Below, piece by piece: positions 13,501 through 26,186 of a stretch of DNA of 64,000 nt (the first letter of the stretch is position 1; each line of letters begins with the position of its first letter). A program made the translations under genes and the position numbers. The DNA is from Mansonella perstans. Its lineage: Eukaryota; Nematoda; Chromadorea; Rhabditida; Onchocercidae. The DNA lies in contig JBAMDO010000028.1 in assembly GCA_037074765.1 (NCBI GenBank), positions 124,001-188,000 on the forward strand, written 5' to 3'. A model generated the notes under the pieces. That model did not search any database. It saw only the letters and a list, made by a program, of their open reading frames with translations, and was not told the DNA's origin.

Positions 13501-14277
13501 TGTAAAAAATTTACTTCTTATTATAAGCGATATCATCGTACATCATTGTAATGATATTTTCTTTTGCAATACCGTGATTTCTAACAACGTGATATGCGTG
13601 ACATACATCCGCCTGGAACAATCAGTACGATACTTTATAACACTACTTTAAGCTTGAAAAATTGATTTTTTTGAGTTCGACTGGGTGAGAAGTGTTTGTG
13701 AATAGTTTTTAAAAAATAACAAGTAAAAGAAAAAGAAGCATGACTTTTTACAGATATTCTAAAAACAAAAGTTTTTGAATAGAAATGGAAACTGTTCAGA
13801 ACTCACCTGATGGCGGTAATTATACCAGCCATTAGAACCAGCAACAAGAACCACCCAAATTTTTCCCTTTTCATTAGGCTTATTTGATAAACGGCCATAT
13901 ATACTTTCAGCACTGGAAAATTTCAATATGGAATTGTTTATAAAAGAAATTTAAATTTCTTATTTTTAAAAATGAATTTTTTGAGTACAAATTTGTTAGA
14001 TATTTGCACTGTGAAGCTTAATTTTTGATACAGGAAACACAATATATTTTTATGGCGAATGATAGGAATTGTTTGTTGTAGAAATGACAAAGAAGAAAAA
14101 CAAAAAAATTTAAAAAAAAGTAAAAGAAAAATAAAAAACGTAAAAAAAAAATTAAAAATTTATGAAAACATTAAACAACCGGAAATGTTTCGGACTGATC
14201 GGATTGATACAATCCACAGAAATGGAGACAAGAAATGAGATCATCAAACAGATCGATAACATTTTCATTGGAAGCAT
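10567..14277 (-). CDS. Legumain (asparaginyl endopeptidase, peptidase family C13)
   Basis: Legumain is a lysosomal cysteine protease that cuts after asparagine. Ten exons: 14277-14180, 13912-13807, 13612-13515, 13351-13111, 13007-12875, 12641-12523, 12055-11891, 11491-11350, 11255 (or 11275)-11091 and 10692-10567. The first encodes a signal peptide with hydrophobic core [14 protein letters not shown]. The catalytic domain follows, with [29 protein letters not shown], the catalytic His in VYFTDHGG (about residue 169) and the catalytic Cys in [10 protein letters not shown] (about residue 210). The 41-residue His-Cys spacing matches human legumain. Later come [10 protein letters not shown] and TSHVMHYGD, then the C-terminal prodomain with its paired cysteines ([32 protein letters not shown]). 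Total length is about 465-470 residues, normal for an animal proenzyme. One junction is unresolved. The exon ending at 11350 (donor GTTGTT) is in phase with an acceptor at 11276 but not with the better-looking acceptor at 11256. C. elegans has a comparable gene. Identification is secure. Confidence 0.95.
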
Positions 14278-14595
14278 TCTTGTCTGCCTAGCACGAAAGC
14301 ACTAATTTGTTTCGATCTTTAACCACTAACCTGCTAACTTTACAGTTTGTTGCATAGAAATAATCAATGCGATGAAATTTCACGTCAAAATTCTCTCAAA
14401 TTTTTCCAACCATCGTCAGCAGTTGCTACTAAGCTGAATATCAATGAGCAATGTTAATAGCAATTTCCTAAATGACTCCATCAGACTATTTGTTGTTGTT
14501 GTGCCATTTTCTGATGGATATACTAAATTAATTGATCACTAAGTGATCACGTTTTGCAAATGAATCCAATGGTTCAATGAATGGGTGAACTATGA

Positions 14596-14890
14596 ACATT
14601 TTAAAAACTCTTCAAAGTTTTCTAGAAATTTGAAGAATTTTCATTAAATAATAACTTGAAAAGAGAAGTGTAAATATGCCATTTGATTTGTGCTTGCTTA
14701 TCCAGTTATTAGTAATTGTTTGACCCAAACTGACATCGAATTATACATTTTTACTTTCTAATTCAGATATTTGTCTTTTGCAAAATGTTGACAAAATAAA
14801 ATTATCAGGTTAAGCTATGAAGAACAGTTTGAAGCAACATTTTAAAAACTGCTCAAAGTTTTCTAGAAATTTTAAGAATTTTCATTAAAT
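14596..14890. repeat. 54-bp direct repeat, two copies
   Basis: Copy one is 14596-14649 and copy two 14837-14890. They begin ACATTTTAAAAACT and end GAATTTTCATTAAAT. By eye they differ at three of 54 positions. Starts are 241 bp apart. The sequence between the copies is not repeated. This is probably a local duplication upstream of legumain. Confidence 0.8.
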
Positions 14891-16374
14891 GTATCACTCC
14901 TTGCTAATAATAATTTCGCCGATTCCAAAGATCCATTCCAGAGAATCTCCACAAAATTTTAATCAAAAGTATTGTTGCTAAGATAAAAAACATTGAAAAA
15001 AGCAATATCAATACAATATTGAAGCCAATAGCTGTCTCAGAGATGATCATTTAGTATGTTCATCATTGAAGACACAAACTATGATGCCACTAAGTTCAAT
15101 AGGCTGCTTTAAAAATGAATAATGCGAATAATGAGAAAGTGCCTGACCAGACATGTGATAAAAATTGAAAATTGACCTTCAGTTTCACATTTCTGTATTT
15201 TTTTTCCAAAAACTGAAAACAAAAACGACATTTGCTCTGTTCACATTTGTAATTATGTGACATATTTTTTGTGCCAATTTGCACATAAATTAGCAATTAG
15301 GGAATCTTCAGTCTTCAGAAACCTCGACTTATTCTCCAATATCACTTATCTACACATAAAAAAAAAGCATGATGGATATCTTTTAACGAGTTTTCTGAAT
15401 AGACCTAATTATCATTCTCCACTTGTATCTAAGACACTCCAGATAAATCATATGCACTCAGCCATACTTATCTAAGGGTTTTGTGAAAGCTATTGGATGT
15501 TCTATGCTTTCCAGATGTTAACCTTTCACCTTCCCACTACTTCCTTGCAGCGACGAAAGTGTGTTATTTTTAAAACTTAATATATGGTGGTTATTTTTAA
15601 AACCATCATATATAAATTTTAGTACAGGTTTTTCTGTTCGAGATGTTTTAATGGCATAAACTTGCAGTGAAAAAAAATTGGTTATCGAAAAAGCGTGGAT
15701 TATGTTGTACCGGACAGAAAAAGTACAATCAAATATTTATGCGTGTAACTGATAAATTGATCTTTATTAGTTTATGTGCGCAAGAAAGCATTACACTTTT
15801 GTACAATAATAATAACAAAGACAAGCACCTACGCAACAAGCTCGTTGGAAAGAATCACGCAAAGTTTGGATTATAAGAAAATGAGGAAAATCTATCGATT
15901 TAAATTCTGAAATATCCACTGATTTCAAAAGTAAAGCTCTTATCCTCATAATTTCACAATCATATATGAATGTGTATTGCTTTAAAACAAAATATTGTTA
16001 TATCGAAGATCGGTGAATAATTAATAAAACATTTAAAAAAACGATAAAATGATCTTCAAGTTCATATTAAAAGGTTCACAAATTTTACCTGAACATTGTA
16101 TCTCATAGTTGCAATTCAAAGTTTTTTCATGAAGCTAGAAGAAAACAGATAAAATTTGTCCTGCAGAAAGAATTCAACCCTTTAATTTAAATGTGACGAT
16201 AAAAATCTTGCACATTTCCAACATATTTACATTTTCATTAATTTTTTTTTAAGGGGCTATGGTAAAACTAACTGAGGTAAAATGTGAAAACAAAAAATGG
16301 CAATGAGATTCAACCTCTTCAACATAAAAAATCATACAAATTACGGATGAACAAACTGACAAACTGATTGCCAT

Positions 16375-16400
16375 AAAAAAAAAAAAAAAAAAAAAAAAAA
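16375..16400. repeat. A26 homopolymer
   Basis: An uninterrupted run of 26 A residues in intergenic DNA about 620 bp beyond the Frizzled stop codon. No target-site duplication or retroposed gene is visible next to it. Confidence 0.9.
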
Positions 16401-16845
16401 CAGAAGTCGAAATTGTATAAATTTACATAAACTGAGGTATCTTTCGAAATAAAAATGAATGTTTCTTTCTAGATGATATTTAGATAGCAGAAACATCGTC
16501 AGGATGAACTAGATTTTCGTAATGCCTATTCCATACTCCCGAACAGAACTTTTGTGTTTTTCCGGGTCTGAAATCTCAAGAATTAGATAAATTAAAGATT
16601 CATTTTTAACTACCAATAACTCGGATGAATTAAATTATGATGATTCGAACGAAAAGTACTGTATATCATTACGATAATAAAAACAACAAATTGTTTTGGC
16701 AACATAGAATAGATTTTTGAAAAGGAAATAGTATCACTTGATGCATTTCAGTTTCATAAATCTAAAGAGAATGATTCACGAGGATCGATAAGTTAATGAT
16801 CACATTTGAATCCTACATAATAACCGAAGTAAGAACTTAGATTAA

Positions 16846-16866
16846 ATTATCACTTTAAGTGATAAT
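16846..16866. repeat. Perfect 21-bp inverted repeat beyond Frizzled 3' end
   Basis: ATTATCACTT, one T, then AAGTGATAAT: perfect 10-bp arms around a single base. It lies about 150 bp beyond the Frizzled stop codon, so it could sit in the 3' UTR and fold in RNA, or be a dyad binding site in DNA. Function is not known. Confidence 0.7.
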
Positions 16867-17017
16867 GTTCTTTTTGATTTCTTTGCTAGTTGAAAGATGT
16901 CTAGGAGATGCTGTTTCCTTTTCATTTAAAAATTACAACAGAGTCGATGAGATCAGCAAAATTTATAATTCGTAGAAGCTCTTTTTGTTGTCAATTTTCA
17001 GAAGAGAGAAGGAAACT

Positions 17018-20000
17018 TTAAACCTTTTCCTGTAAAATGGGTGTACTGTAGCCCTGATAATGCCGTACTGCTTTGTTGTACATATGTGGTATTACACACT
17101 CACTTCGAGCATAGATTATATCTGCTGCTTGATATTTGTGCTTTGAAATTTTTGACCTATGCAGGCAACACAGTACACGTTTCCAGCTCTAAAAACTTAT
17201 GAACTATTAAACTAAAATTTAAAAAATTATGAGGCCAAAAGTGGGAAATTAAATGATAATAAGTAGTGTCTTGATTTATTTATTCTCTCGTAAGGGTACT
17301 TTGTAACTGTAATAATGGTATGAAAAATTTTTATAAACAGTAAAAATATCTAAAGCTCTTTGAAAATTCTTTCTCTCTCTAAATTAATATTATTAATGTA
17401 ATTATAATCGATAAAATCAATTTGCTATTCTGATCTCATATTATAGCTTCAATATTTAATGTCTCATATCATTCAATTCTATGTTGCTATTGATATAAAA
17501 AAGTAATAATTAGAAGTCAAAGGAGCGAGGGAGGGAAAAGGAGGGAGGGGAAGCCTAGGCTTTTAAACATATTTACTGGGAAGTTTGTAATATTTTGAAA
17601 TGGCGATAAATAAACTTTAGAGAACAGTTTCTTTGTCTCATTTCTCAACAACTGATTGTGATAATGAAGAATTTTAAGAATCAATAGTAAATATTCAGTT
17701 GAGAAAGACCTGAATTGTTTTTCGCGAAATGATCCAAACACCTGAAGTCCAACCAATTACAAGCATTGATGCACTTTTTATCAATGCCAACAACGTAAAT
17801 GTGTCAGCTGAAAAACTGATTGAATAAAATTAAATATTCTCATTAATTTTTTTTTAAATTTCAGCTTGAAATGTAAAGCATTTAATCAGAAGAATTGAAT
17901 AGTTCATTAAAAATAATAATCAGCTATACCTTGCCGATCGAACTGTTCTGCGCAATCGCATAATTGGGATCGTTCCCACAGTGGACGGTAATGTTGTTCA
18001 TAGGATAGTACCATAAGGACAAATATAGCTGGTACTATATAGAGCACAGAAAAGATACCAATCTTGGACATAAGTTGCGTCATCTTCGATGTATTATCAC
18101 CACCCGGATGATGTTTTTGCATTAGGGAACGTATCCGCCACAGGTTAAAGAAGCCGACAACCAAGAAACATACACCGATGATAAGATATATTGCCAGCGG
18201 AGCTAAATAAATCATTTTTATGCTAACATTCTCAAGAATTGTATTGGCTAATGTAAGTTACTTAACATTCGTAAGTAAATTCGACTTCTTATCAATAATA
18301 ATATTCCTATGATTTATTTGGACAGTTTCATAAATATACAACTGAAAATTAATCTCTCTCAGAAGTATTGGAAAAAGAAAGTTACCAAAAACAAAAGTTC
18401 TAAGATAATCCACATTGGTATTGCCAACATAGCAGATTCCACTTAATGGATCGCCATCCACAGCACCAAAAATTAGTACTGCAATTGTTTGAATAGCAGG
18501 TAGAGACCATGCAACGAAATGAAAATAATTTGCATAGCTTGCAATCGCTTCACTGGACCATTTATTAGCTGCTGCCAAGACCCATGTCAAGGAAAGAATA
18601 ACCCACCAAACTGATCCAGCCATTCCGAAGAAGTAGATTAGAAGGAACGTCTAAAATAAATCTTGAGTTATACAACAAAGTCAATTATGTCAGTTCAATT
18701 GTATCATCTAAATTTATTAATGAGTCGTTCTTGAAGACAGTTCTTGGAGACATTTTTCATGTATAATGCTTGACTTAATGCCAATGTGAATGTTGAGCTT
18801 TGCTTACCAGTTGACAAAGGTTCATCTGCTGATCATTTGCTTTTATTGTTGCAGTGTCACATGCAATATATTCATGTCCATAAATGATACGAATGAAAAA
18901 TCCTACTGATACCATCAATTGACAGAAAGCCAGCAAAAATATCGGCCGTTCTGGATATTGAAATCGTTCGGTTTCGATCAAGAATGTTAGTACAGTAAAC
19001 GCTGACAGTATAAAACAAGTTCCGGACCTGCAAAATATTCCAAGATATCGCATATCTATTTTTGTCGTTTAATAACACCATGCTTATCCCGATACTTATA
19101 AAAATGATATGCTTACAATAACTATTGTAAATTTTGATTGAAAAGTGGAGATGTAAAATTATCTGTTTTTCACAATTGTCATCGCTCATATTGCGTTGTA
19201 ATTTTGTAGGTGGCAGTAATATAAATCACCAAACCATGTAGTAATCCAAGCCGTAAGAAATTTTTGGTCCTTTAAACTTTGTCCTGGGCTGTGACATGGA
19301 TACAAACATCCGGAAACATTAGCGACACTGACTGAACTATCCAGAACATTAAAGAACGGTCTACCGCATCGACATTTACATTCACTTTCAGCTGTACTGA
19401 TACCAATGACGGGATAATTTGGACGAAGTCGTACGGAAGAAGAAAATCCGGTCTGAAGATAAAGTGAAGCTTATTAAATATGAAATTTAGCCTAACGCGG
19501 AAAATTTTTTGGACTTTAGAATTCAGTGGAAGAAAACTTTCAGTTAAGGGATAGAAAAAACGTTTGAAATTTATTGCACAATTCAAACATTAATATTTAG
19601 ATTTGTGAGTTGTCATTTCAATTCTTTGTAGAAATTTTTCTTCACTTCTCTCCTCGGCAGTTATTTTTTCAATTTTGAGAGTATTTCATCCCAATTTTTG
19701 TAATATCTTTAATGTATGACAATGCCAAATGTTTGGTGAACAGCAAAGAAAATTTCGTTATGTAAAGGTAGTGCGAAAATGATTTTGGATGAAATAAATA
19801 AGGTCAAAATCTGAAACAAGACCGGTCACAAATTTGATTTTTGGTCTTTATCTTAGGAAAGATATGATATATGTAGCAGTTTCTGTGACGGAGACAAATT
19901 GGTAAAATGATATTGGAAGAGTAAAGTAATTTGATATTCATTTCTTCTATTTACTTCTCAACAGGAATTGATGAGAGAAAAGCTTACATCGATAGGGTCC

Positions 20001-21286
20001 AAAATGCTTGGATCAGGCGTATCCGGCGGAGCGGCACAAATGTTTCCTGTCGCCTGCTGCTCGTTTATTCTTGGCAACTGCTCGCAGCTTAACGTTATGG
20101 GCCATTTGAAGCCGTATTGCTGCATCAGTGGACTACACCGTTTCTTTGCCTCTAGGCAAACCTAGGACAAGTTATCCTTTTGATAAATTCAAGCTGAGTT
20201 TGAAACATTATTTCTCTGCTTTATAGAATTTAGAAGAAATTATAATTAATAAATTCAAGTAAAAATTAAATTTCACTTCTGTAAATACTGTAATTTGCGA
20301 TTACAATTACTATTTTACATTATTATTAAGTTCAATTAATCTCGCATCCAATTTCTGATCTGTTTGAAATGACAAAGATTTCAAAATAAACTAGTACTTT
20401 GAAGTGTTTTACTCCAAACGGAACAATTTTCTGACAACTTAAATTCGTGAAATGTAATTTTCCTCATCAAATTAGCGATCAGTGACTATTTTTCAAAGAA
20501 TTCTTTAAAAGAAATAAGGGAACTCACCTCCATGCAAGGCATCACCATTTTTTCGTAATTATCTTGGCATATTGGTGTATACATTGCACAGAGAAAGAAT
20601 TTGAGATGTTTATAACAACCAACCTTCAAAGATTGAAATGAAATCCCAACTCTTACTTTTCTTTTTTAATCCAAACTCCAACTTTTGCTACATTTAAATT
20701 TTCATGATGATATTTCTGGAAATTTGTCACTTATAATTTCTGTTATTGGTATCATTTCAATGAAGATACGGATATCGTAATGATATATAATGCATACCTT
20801 GCAGAAAAAAAAGTGATTCAAAATGATGAAAAATGAAATAGAAATAGTTTACCTCGACAAGAGGATAAAATTGATGCACTTCAAGTCCAGCTTCTTCTTG
20901 CCTCTCATGTCCATAACTATTTGGATACCTAGTCATGTTGTAGCCAATACCTGAATATTCATTTTTAATGAGAAAATAATAGTTTTGCAAAATATTATAA
21001 AACTGCCTTTCATTCAGACTAGGCATTTGCATTTAAAAGAAAATTTAAATTATTATATTCTCCGCAGAAAACTGTTCTTTAATATAGAATTTCAGAATAA
21101 AAGATCGCTTTCAAAAACATGTTGATTCGATTAAAGTTAAACCAAATCATCTATGAATCAAATTTCATATTAATAATTACCCTTGCAAAGAGGTATGGTG
21201 ATGATTTCGCATCTTTGGGTTCCTCTAACAAATTGAAGTTGAGTTAATAATGACAGTACGGCCAAGTAATGATATATTCTCATCAT
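17018..21286 (-). CDS. cfz-2: Frizzled-family Wnt receptor, Fz5/8 (CFZ-2) type
   Basis: Seven-pass plasma membrane receptor for Wnt ligands. Ten exons join in perfect phase to 572 residues: 21286-21181, 20950-20853, 20623-20528, 20161-19988, 19452-19235, 19027-18808, 18650-18386, 18202-17930, 17807-17710 and 17188-17018. Exon 1 carries the ATG, a signal peptide and [10 protein letters not shown]. Exons 2-4 complete the cysteine-rich Wnt-binding domain with all ten conserved cysteines ([56 protein letters not shown]). Exons 6-9 encode the seven helices ([57 protein letters not shown]). The Dishevelled-binding KTxxxW motif is present as KTIQSW and is split by the last intron. The helix 3-5 region and YEQHYRxxWE are closest to vertebrate Fz5/8 as I remember them. 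C. elegans CFZ-2 is the member of that class, so the symbol is a class assignment and not a tested orthology. The exon 5 donor is GTTTGG. Confidence 0.95.
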
Positions 21287-21942
21287 TTTCAGAAAATACT
21301 TGGCAGAAAATTCCAAGAGAGCTTAGCACTTCGTTATTTGATGCAATTTCTGTCTTTCATTACCTATTCATATCGTCATAGAGTGATATTTAGCAGCAGT
21401 AGTAATAGTAGAAGACAAATTTTCCAAAATCGTCCTACAAATCCCTGAAAAAAAAAACAGAAGAATAAAAGAGAAGAGCTAACAGTGATCTGATTAGCTT
21501 CTTTAAGAAAAACATTAAATTATAAGAAAAAAATACGATCATTTTTCTTGTAATTGGTTAACAATTGCAGTGGAAGAAACTTTAAATTTTTAAAATTCGA
21601 TGAATGATATGATACACAAAACAAGAAGAAGAAGCGATTTTGAAGACTTGAAAAATCTAAAAAATTTACGAGAACAGCATTTAATAAAGACTGTTAACAA
21701 TTAATAGTGGTCGTTTCTATTGGACCGTTTTCATGATCAAATTGTAAGTCTAGTTAGAAAATTATAGAGTAATAAAAACATATGAGATTGGGAAAAGAAT
21801 TAAAAGTGAAATGTGCTTGCAAAATGATGATCCACATGATGAGGATACTCAAATTGTCGATCTTTCCAAAAAAGTCATTTGTAACATCAGAAAAGCATAG
21901 TGACCTTATTCGATGCTATCTCAATATATCGTGTATTTATGT

Positions 21943-21943
<1 letters not shown>

Positions 21944-21999
<56 letters not shown>
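21944..21999. repeat. (GT)28 microsatellite
   Basis: An uninterrupted GT dinucleotide tract of 56 bases, about 660 bp upstream of the Frizzled start codon. It is likely polymorphic in length and is the longest dinucleotide repeat in the window. Confidence 0.95.
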
Positions 22000-22000
<1 letters not shown>

Positions 22001-25000
22001 TAAAAGTCATATATTTTGTCCTTACAGACTCATTAAATTCACTAAATATTTTAAAAAAGTTTTCCAAATATGTGATTGATAAAAATATTAATTTTATGTT
22101 GTTTAGTCCTAACAATTCTCTTCAGCAAGAATCTTCACAACTGATTTGTGAATAATGGAATGGAGGCATCAGCAATCATCAGTAATTTTTGATCTTTTCT
22201 TTATAATTTCGTTATTTAAAAAGACATATGAGAAGTTTCAAAAAGCAGAAATGATTAAAGCATATGAGAGAACTTTGTGGTTCGAGAGAGAAAAAATTAT
22301 TTTCCAGTCAGCACTATGCGGCATTAATCGCATTTTGAACTTGACGTATTTTGAATGATGCTGCGGAATAGTGTGCCCTCTTTTCTTCACTTTCATTAAA
22401 TTTTATGAAATTTTAAACACATAATTGGAGCATTAAATAAATTGCATAGTCATAAATAAAAGCAGTATTTAAAAAAATACAGCGAAAAATGAGTGAAAAG
22501 AAATGAGTACGTGACACTGAAATTATGTTTCTCAAATGAATGAGACGGCGTTTTATATTACAGGGGATAAGAACGGCCTATTGCGCATCAAAAAAATTTG
22601 CTAAGAGAGAAATGAAAATTCTTACTGAACTTCTGACTCTCATAGTTTAAGCATTTCGAATACACAAGAGAAACTAGAAAAAGATGGTAATGCACTGATA
22701 AAATTTTAGCCTTTTTATTACAAGTTTCAATAATTATGTGGTAAAATGAAACCATATGTAAAAATCTTCCTTCTTCTTTTCCTTCTAAAGGTGAACAATT
22801 TACTGGCACCAAAAGATGGTGTAATATTTCGTATGTTAAAGATGCGTTTAGCTATTGAGGCTTAGCAGAACAGAAGGCTCAAATTACTTATTTCTGCAAA
22901 AAAAATCAACCAAAACCAGAAGAATAGTAGCAATTAGACTTATTTAGGTAAAGAAATGACTACACCATTGGCTCTTCCCAAAAATGAGAGAGTGTTGCCA
23001 CTACATAATCCTTCATTGTTTGCTTGACCTTTGAACAGCATGTGATCATAATTATACAAAGAAGCAAATGGAACTGACCAACTAATGTTGTTAAAAAGTT
23101 ATATGAATTGATGAGAAAGAATTGGAAGAAAGACGATTCTTTACTTTTCTTCTTTAAATTATTTCTATATGTATCAGATTTCCATTAAAGTTAAGGATGC
23201 AAAAAGCGAAGTTCACAGCAGGTTCTCATCTTCTCTTAGTAATTCATTCAAATATTCACCCTTTCATAATGGTAACAAAAGAACTGTAGAAAATAGAACG
23301 AGTTAGAAAATAGTAAGGCATTCAATATCATGATGATAATAAATTCGACTAGTTCCTTATGTAAATAATATATTCACACACCAATCTATGTTCGAATACT
23401 TATAACATACTTGAACGTTCAACAGGTAATTGAACAAATAGAACAAAAATTCCAACAGCAAGGAACATATAAACTTGAGAAATCTATGTTAGAAAATAAA
23501 AGCTAAATGAATTCAATTAAGCTAAATAAAGACAACAACTCCCCTATTGGACCATTTGTGTGGTATTACTGTAAGCTGTTGGAAAAGGCAAATATTATGA
23601 TCAGTAATAACTTCCTATTCCTAGTGATTATTTTAAGTAATAAAGTAAAATGTCGCACATCTTTTAAATTTTTATAAACTCATACTTATACAAATGTACA
23701 TTTCCTACAAACACACAATAGTTCATTGATGAAAAACTATTTTACATTCTATTACTTAATTTCGTCCACTTCACTTAGTGCGAAATTCTAGTAAGTGAAT
23801 AATGCATATTTCAAAATTTTGGCACGACGAGAGATAAAAAAATACGGTAAAAAAAATTAGTTACCATTAAAACTTCAATCGAAAATTACATTTAATGATG
23901 ACAAATTCTTCATCACGTTTGATTGGAGTTTTAAGCTTAATCGCAACGGAAAAATTTTTAAGTTCAAAAGCCTTTTTTCCTTTTTCCTTTTCGATATTCT
24001 AAAATTGCCGTATAAAAAGGTAATTGAATATAGGTTAAATTTGGTTCAAAAAATGAAATGAAATATGACGATGAGATAAATAAAAAAAATAAGGATAATT
24101 AGTAGCAATTATGCTTGGAGAAAAGGTTGAGGACGATGAAGGACTGACTGAGTAAAAAGAAAATGAGGTAAAGAGAATAAGGTTGAAGATTCGAGCACAT
24201 AACATCTATTAGAGTAATCTAGAGGTAGATGATCAGTGCCGAATATTGAAAGGATGACAGATATTTGAGAGTTAGAAGAGAGGGAAAAATTAGTTCGCAA
24301 GATGGAATGAATATAGTAAGTAGCAGTTGTTGTTATTGGGGAATAAACAGAGAAAGTGGACAAACGATGAATGGACGCCAGGTAAATGTTCATCATGTTT
24401 GCATGTGCAAGCCATGTCAACTATGACCGAAATTAGAATGCTACTTTTTAAATTACAATGATAATTTAAGCGATGAGGTTTCAGATTACAGTTTATTTTA
24501 TTTTATCAAAGATTTAAAACAGAATAAAAAGCTTTTCAATAATTTCTTTTCGATTAGTTAACTTTTTTTGTTAAAATTTAAAGTGAAAAATTTGAAGGAA
24601 ATTGTTCAAAGATTTTTTAGTGCAAATTATCAAATAAATAAAATTCCAAAGAACAATCGTAATTTTAAAAAAAGTGATGAGCATTATTGTTATAGTTTAT
24701 GACTATAACTTTATAAGCTTCGAAACGGACTATCAACAATCATTCATGATTAAATAATGCAATTTTAAGTGATTGTTGAACTTTGTCAATTCCATCAATT
24801 CATATAAAATTGTTCGTTTGGGAGGATTTTCTGGGAAATTAATGTTCTATTTAAAATATCTGTCATTTGTCTTTGTCTTGAATAGAAAGTTATTTCGCAC
24901 TATTTTCATCAATTGCAGGTCACGAAAAAAGCTCTTTTGATATAAGATTTTTTAAAATTTGTCAGTGTGCAATATCCTAATTTGAAAAGGTATGATGGAT

Positions 25001-25029
25001 TATCGTACCTTCGATAATTTGTCCCTAAG

Positions 25030-25056
25030 TTTTTTTTTTTTTTTTTTTTTTTTTTT
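25030..25056. repeat. T27 homopolymer
   Basis: A run of 27 T residues in the gene-poor region. On the minus strand it reads as poly(A), but no processed gene copy is visible beside it. Confidence 0.9.
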
Positions 25057-26162
25057 GGTTCAGCAAACTTAACAATCAATTAGATATGAACAGTTTTACT
25101 GAATTCCAATAAAATAAACAAGAATTATAAAAAGCCAAAGTCTTTCAACTTTAGTTCTTTGTCGCAATTTAATTTGTAATATTTATACAACGTTGACAAG
25201 CGCACTTCAAAGATTATTGATCCTCCAGACATAAGCATAAGACATCTCAGAACGAATATAAATAAAACGCATTTAATTATTATTTGGAGAGAAGCGATTA
25301 ATTAGCTATAGTAGTTTATTTAAAAATAATTCACTTCTCTAAATAATTGCCTTAGTTTATAATACAATGAGGAGAAAAAAATATGAAGTAAATCTCAATT
25401 TAAAATACATTGCATCAATCTTAGACTAAAGAGAATGAATTGATCTTAAAATTTTTTGATTCACCAGTTCATCCTTTTCTTTTTAACAAAAGAAGAAGCT
25501 AAAAAGTTTATGTTATGTCGAAAATTTCGACAAAGTATATATTTTTGAAACGACGGAAAATGATAATGGCTATGGGATTTTCGCAGTAATCGGCACAGAA
25601 ATGCCAAAACATCCATATTCTATTAATGCCTGCAGTGTTTTCAACTTGTTTACTAGAATGGACATTTGTTAATTAACAGATACCCTTATACTTGCCCTAA
25701 ATTTTTCAATAATTAATCCTGAATCATTCGTCTAAAATCATGAAAATATTGGGAAAGAATTATTAAGCGGAGAGGGGGCAAGGTGAGGTTGCCTATCACC
25801 ATGAAAGGATGTAATATACGTATGATTTTGAAAGCAGATATAATTGTGTGTTGGCTGTCGCTCAATTTGTCATCCCCTATTTCTTACGGTCTGTTAAACA
25901 GCAATATTCTTGAAACCTGCTGCCATTGAACTTCTTTTCATTAACTCCAACAGCAATTATAATAGGAAGTTGGCGGAGTGATTTTATTTTTTAAGTGTTA
26001 TCTTTGGTGCTATTTTCCTACAAATCGGTATAATTGCATTAAAAAATGGCTTTCGTGTAGTTTTTTTTTTTGAACCTAAACTTTATAACCTAATGCATGC
26101 CATCAGAAAAGTCCTCCTGTATTAGGAACCTGTAAAAGTTCTAAATGGAAGCAGTGAAAGAG

Positions 26163-26186
26163 GCTTAATATAAGCTTATATTAAGC
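26163..26186. repeat. Perfect 24-bp palindrome
   Basis: GCTTAATATAA followed directly by its reverse complement around a central GC, with no spacer. It contains a HindIII-type AAGCTT at the centre. Perfect symmetry over 24 bases is unusual but can arise by chance in AT-rich DNA. Confidence 0.75.

Larger units (their letters stand above)
14278..17017. other. Intergenic between legumain and Frizzled
   Basis: About 2.7 kb with no exon that I can support on either strand. It holds a diverged 54-bp direct repeat, an A26 run and a perfect 21-bp inverted repeat, each listed separately. It covers the 3' flank of the Frizzled gene and the presumed promoter region of legumain. Confidence 0.55.

Noticed and set aside
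16375..16400. Poly(A) tail of a retroposed gene
   Set aside because: No gene-like sequence precedes it and no target-site duplication is seen.
17517..17756. Minus-strand 79-codon frame
   Set aside because: It overlaps the Frizzled exon at 17807-17710 in another frame and runs into intron.
24109..24420. 103-codon minus-strand Ser/Thr-rich frame
   Set aside because: It starts on a non-ATG codon and is explained by a purine-rich tract on the plus strand that avoids stop codons on the other.
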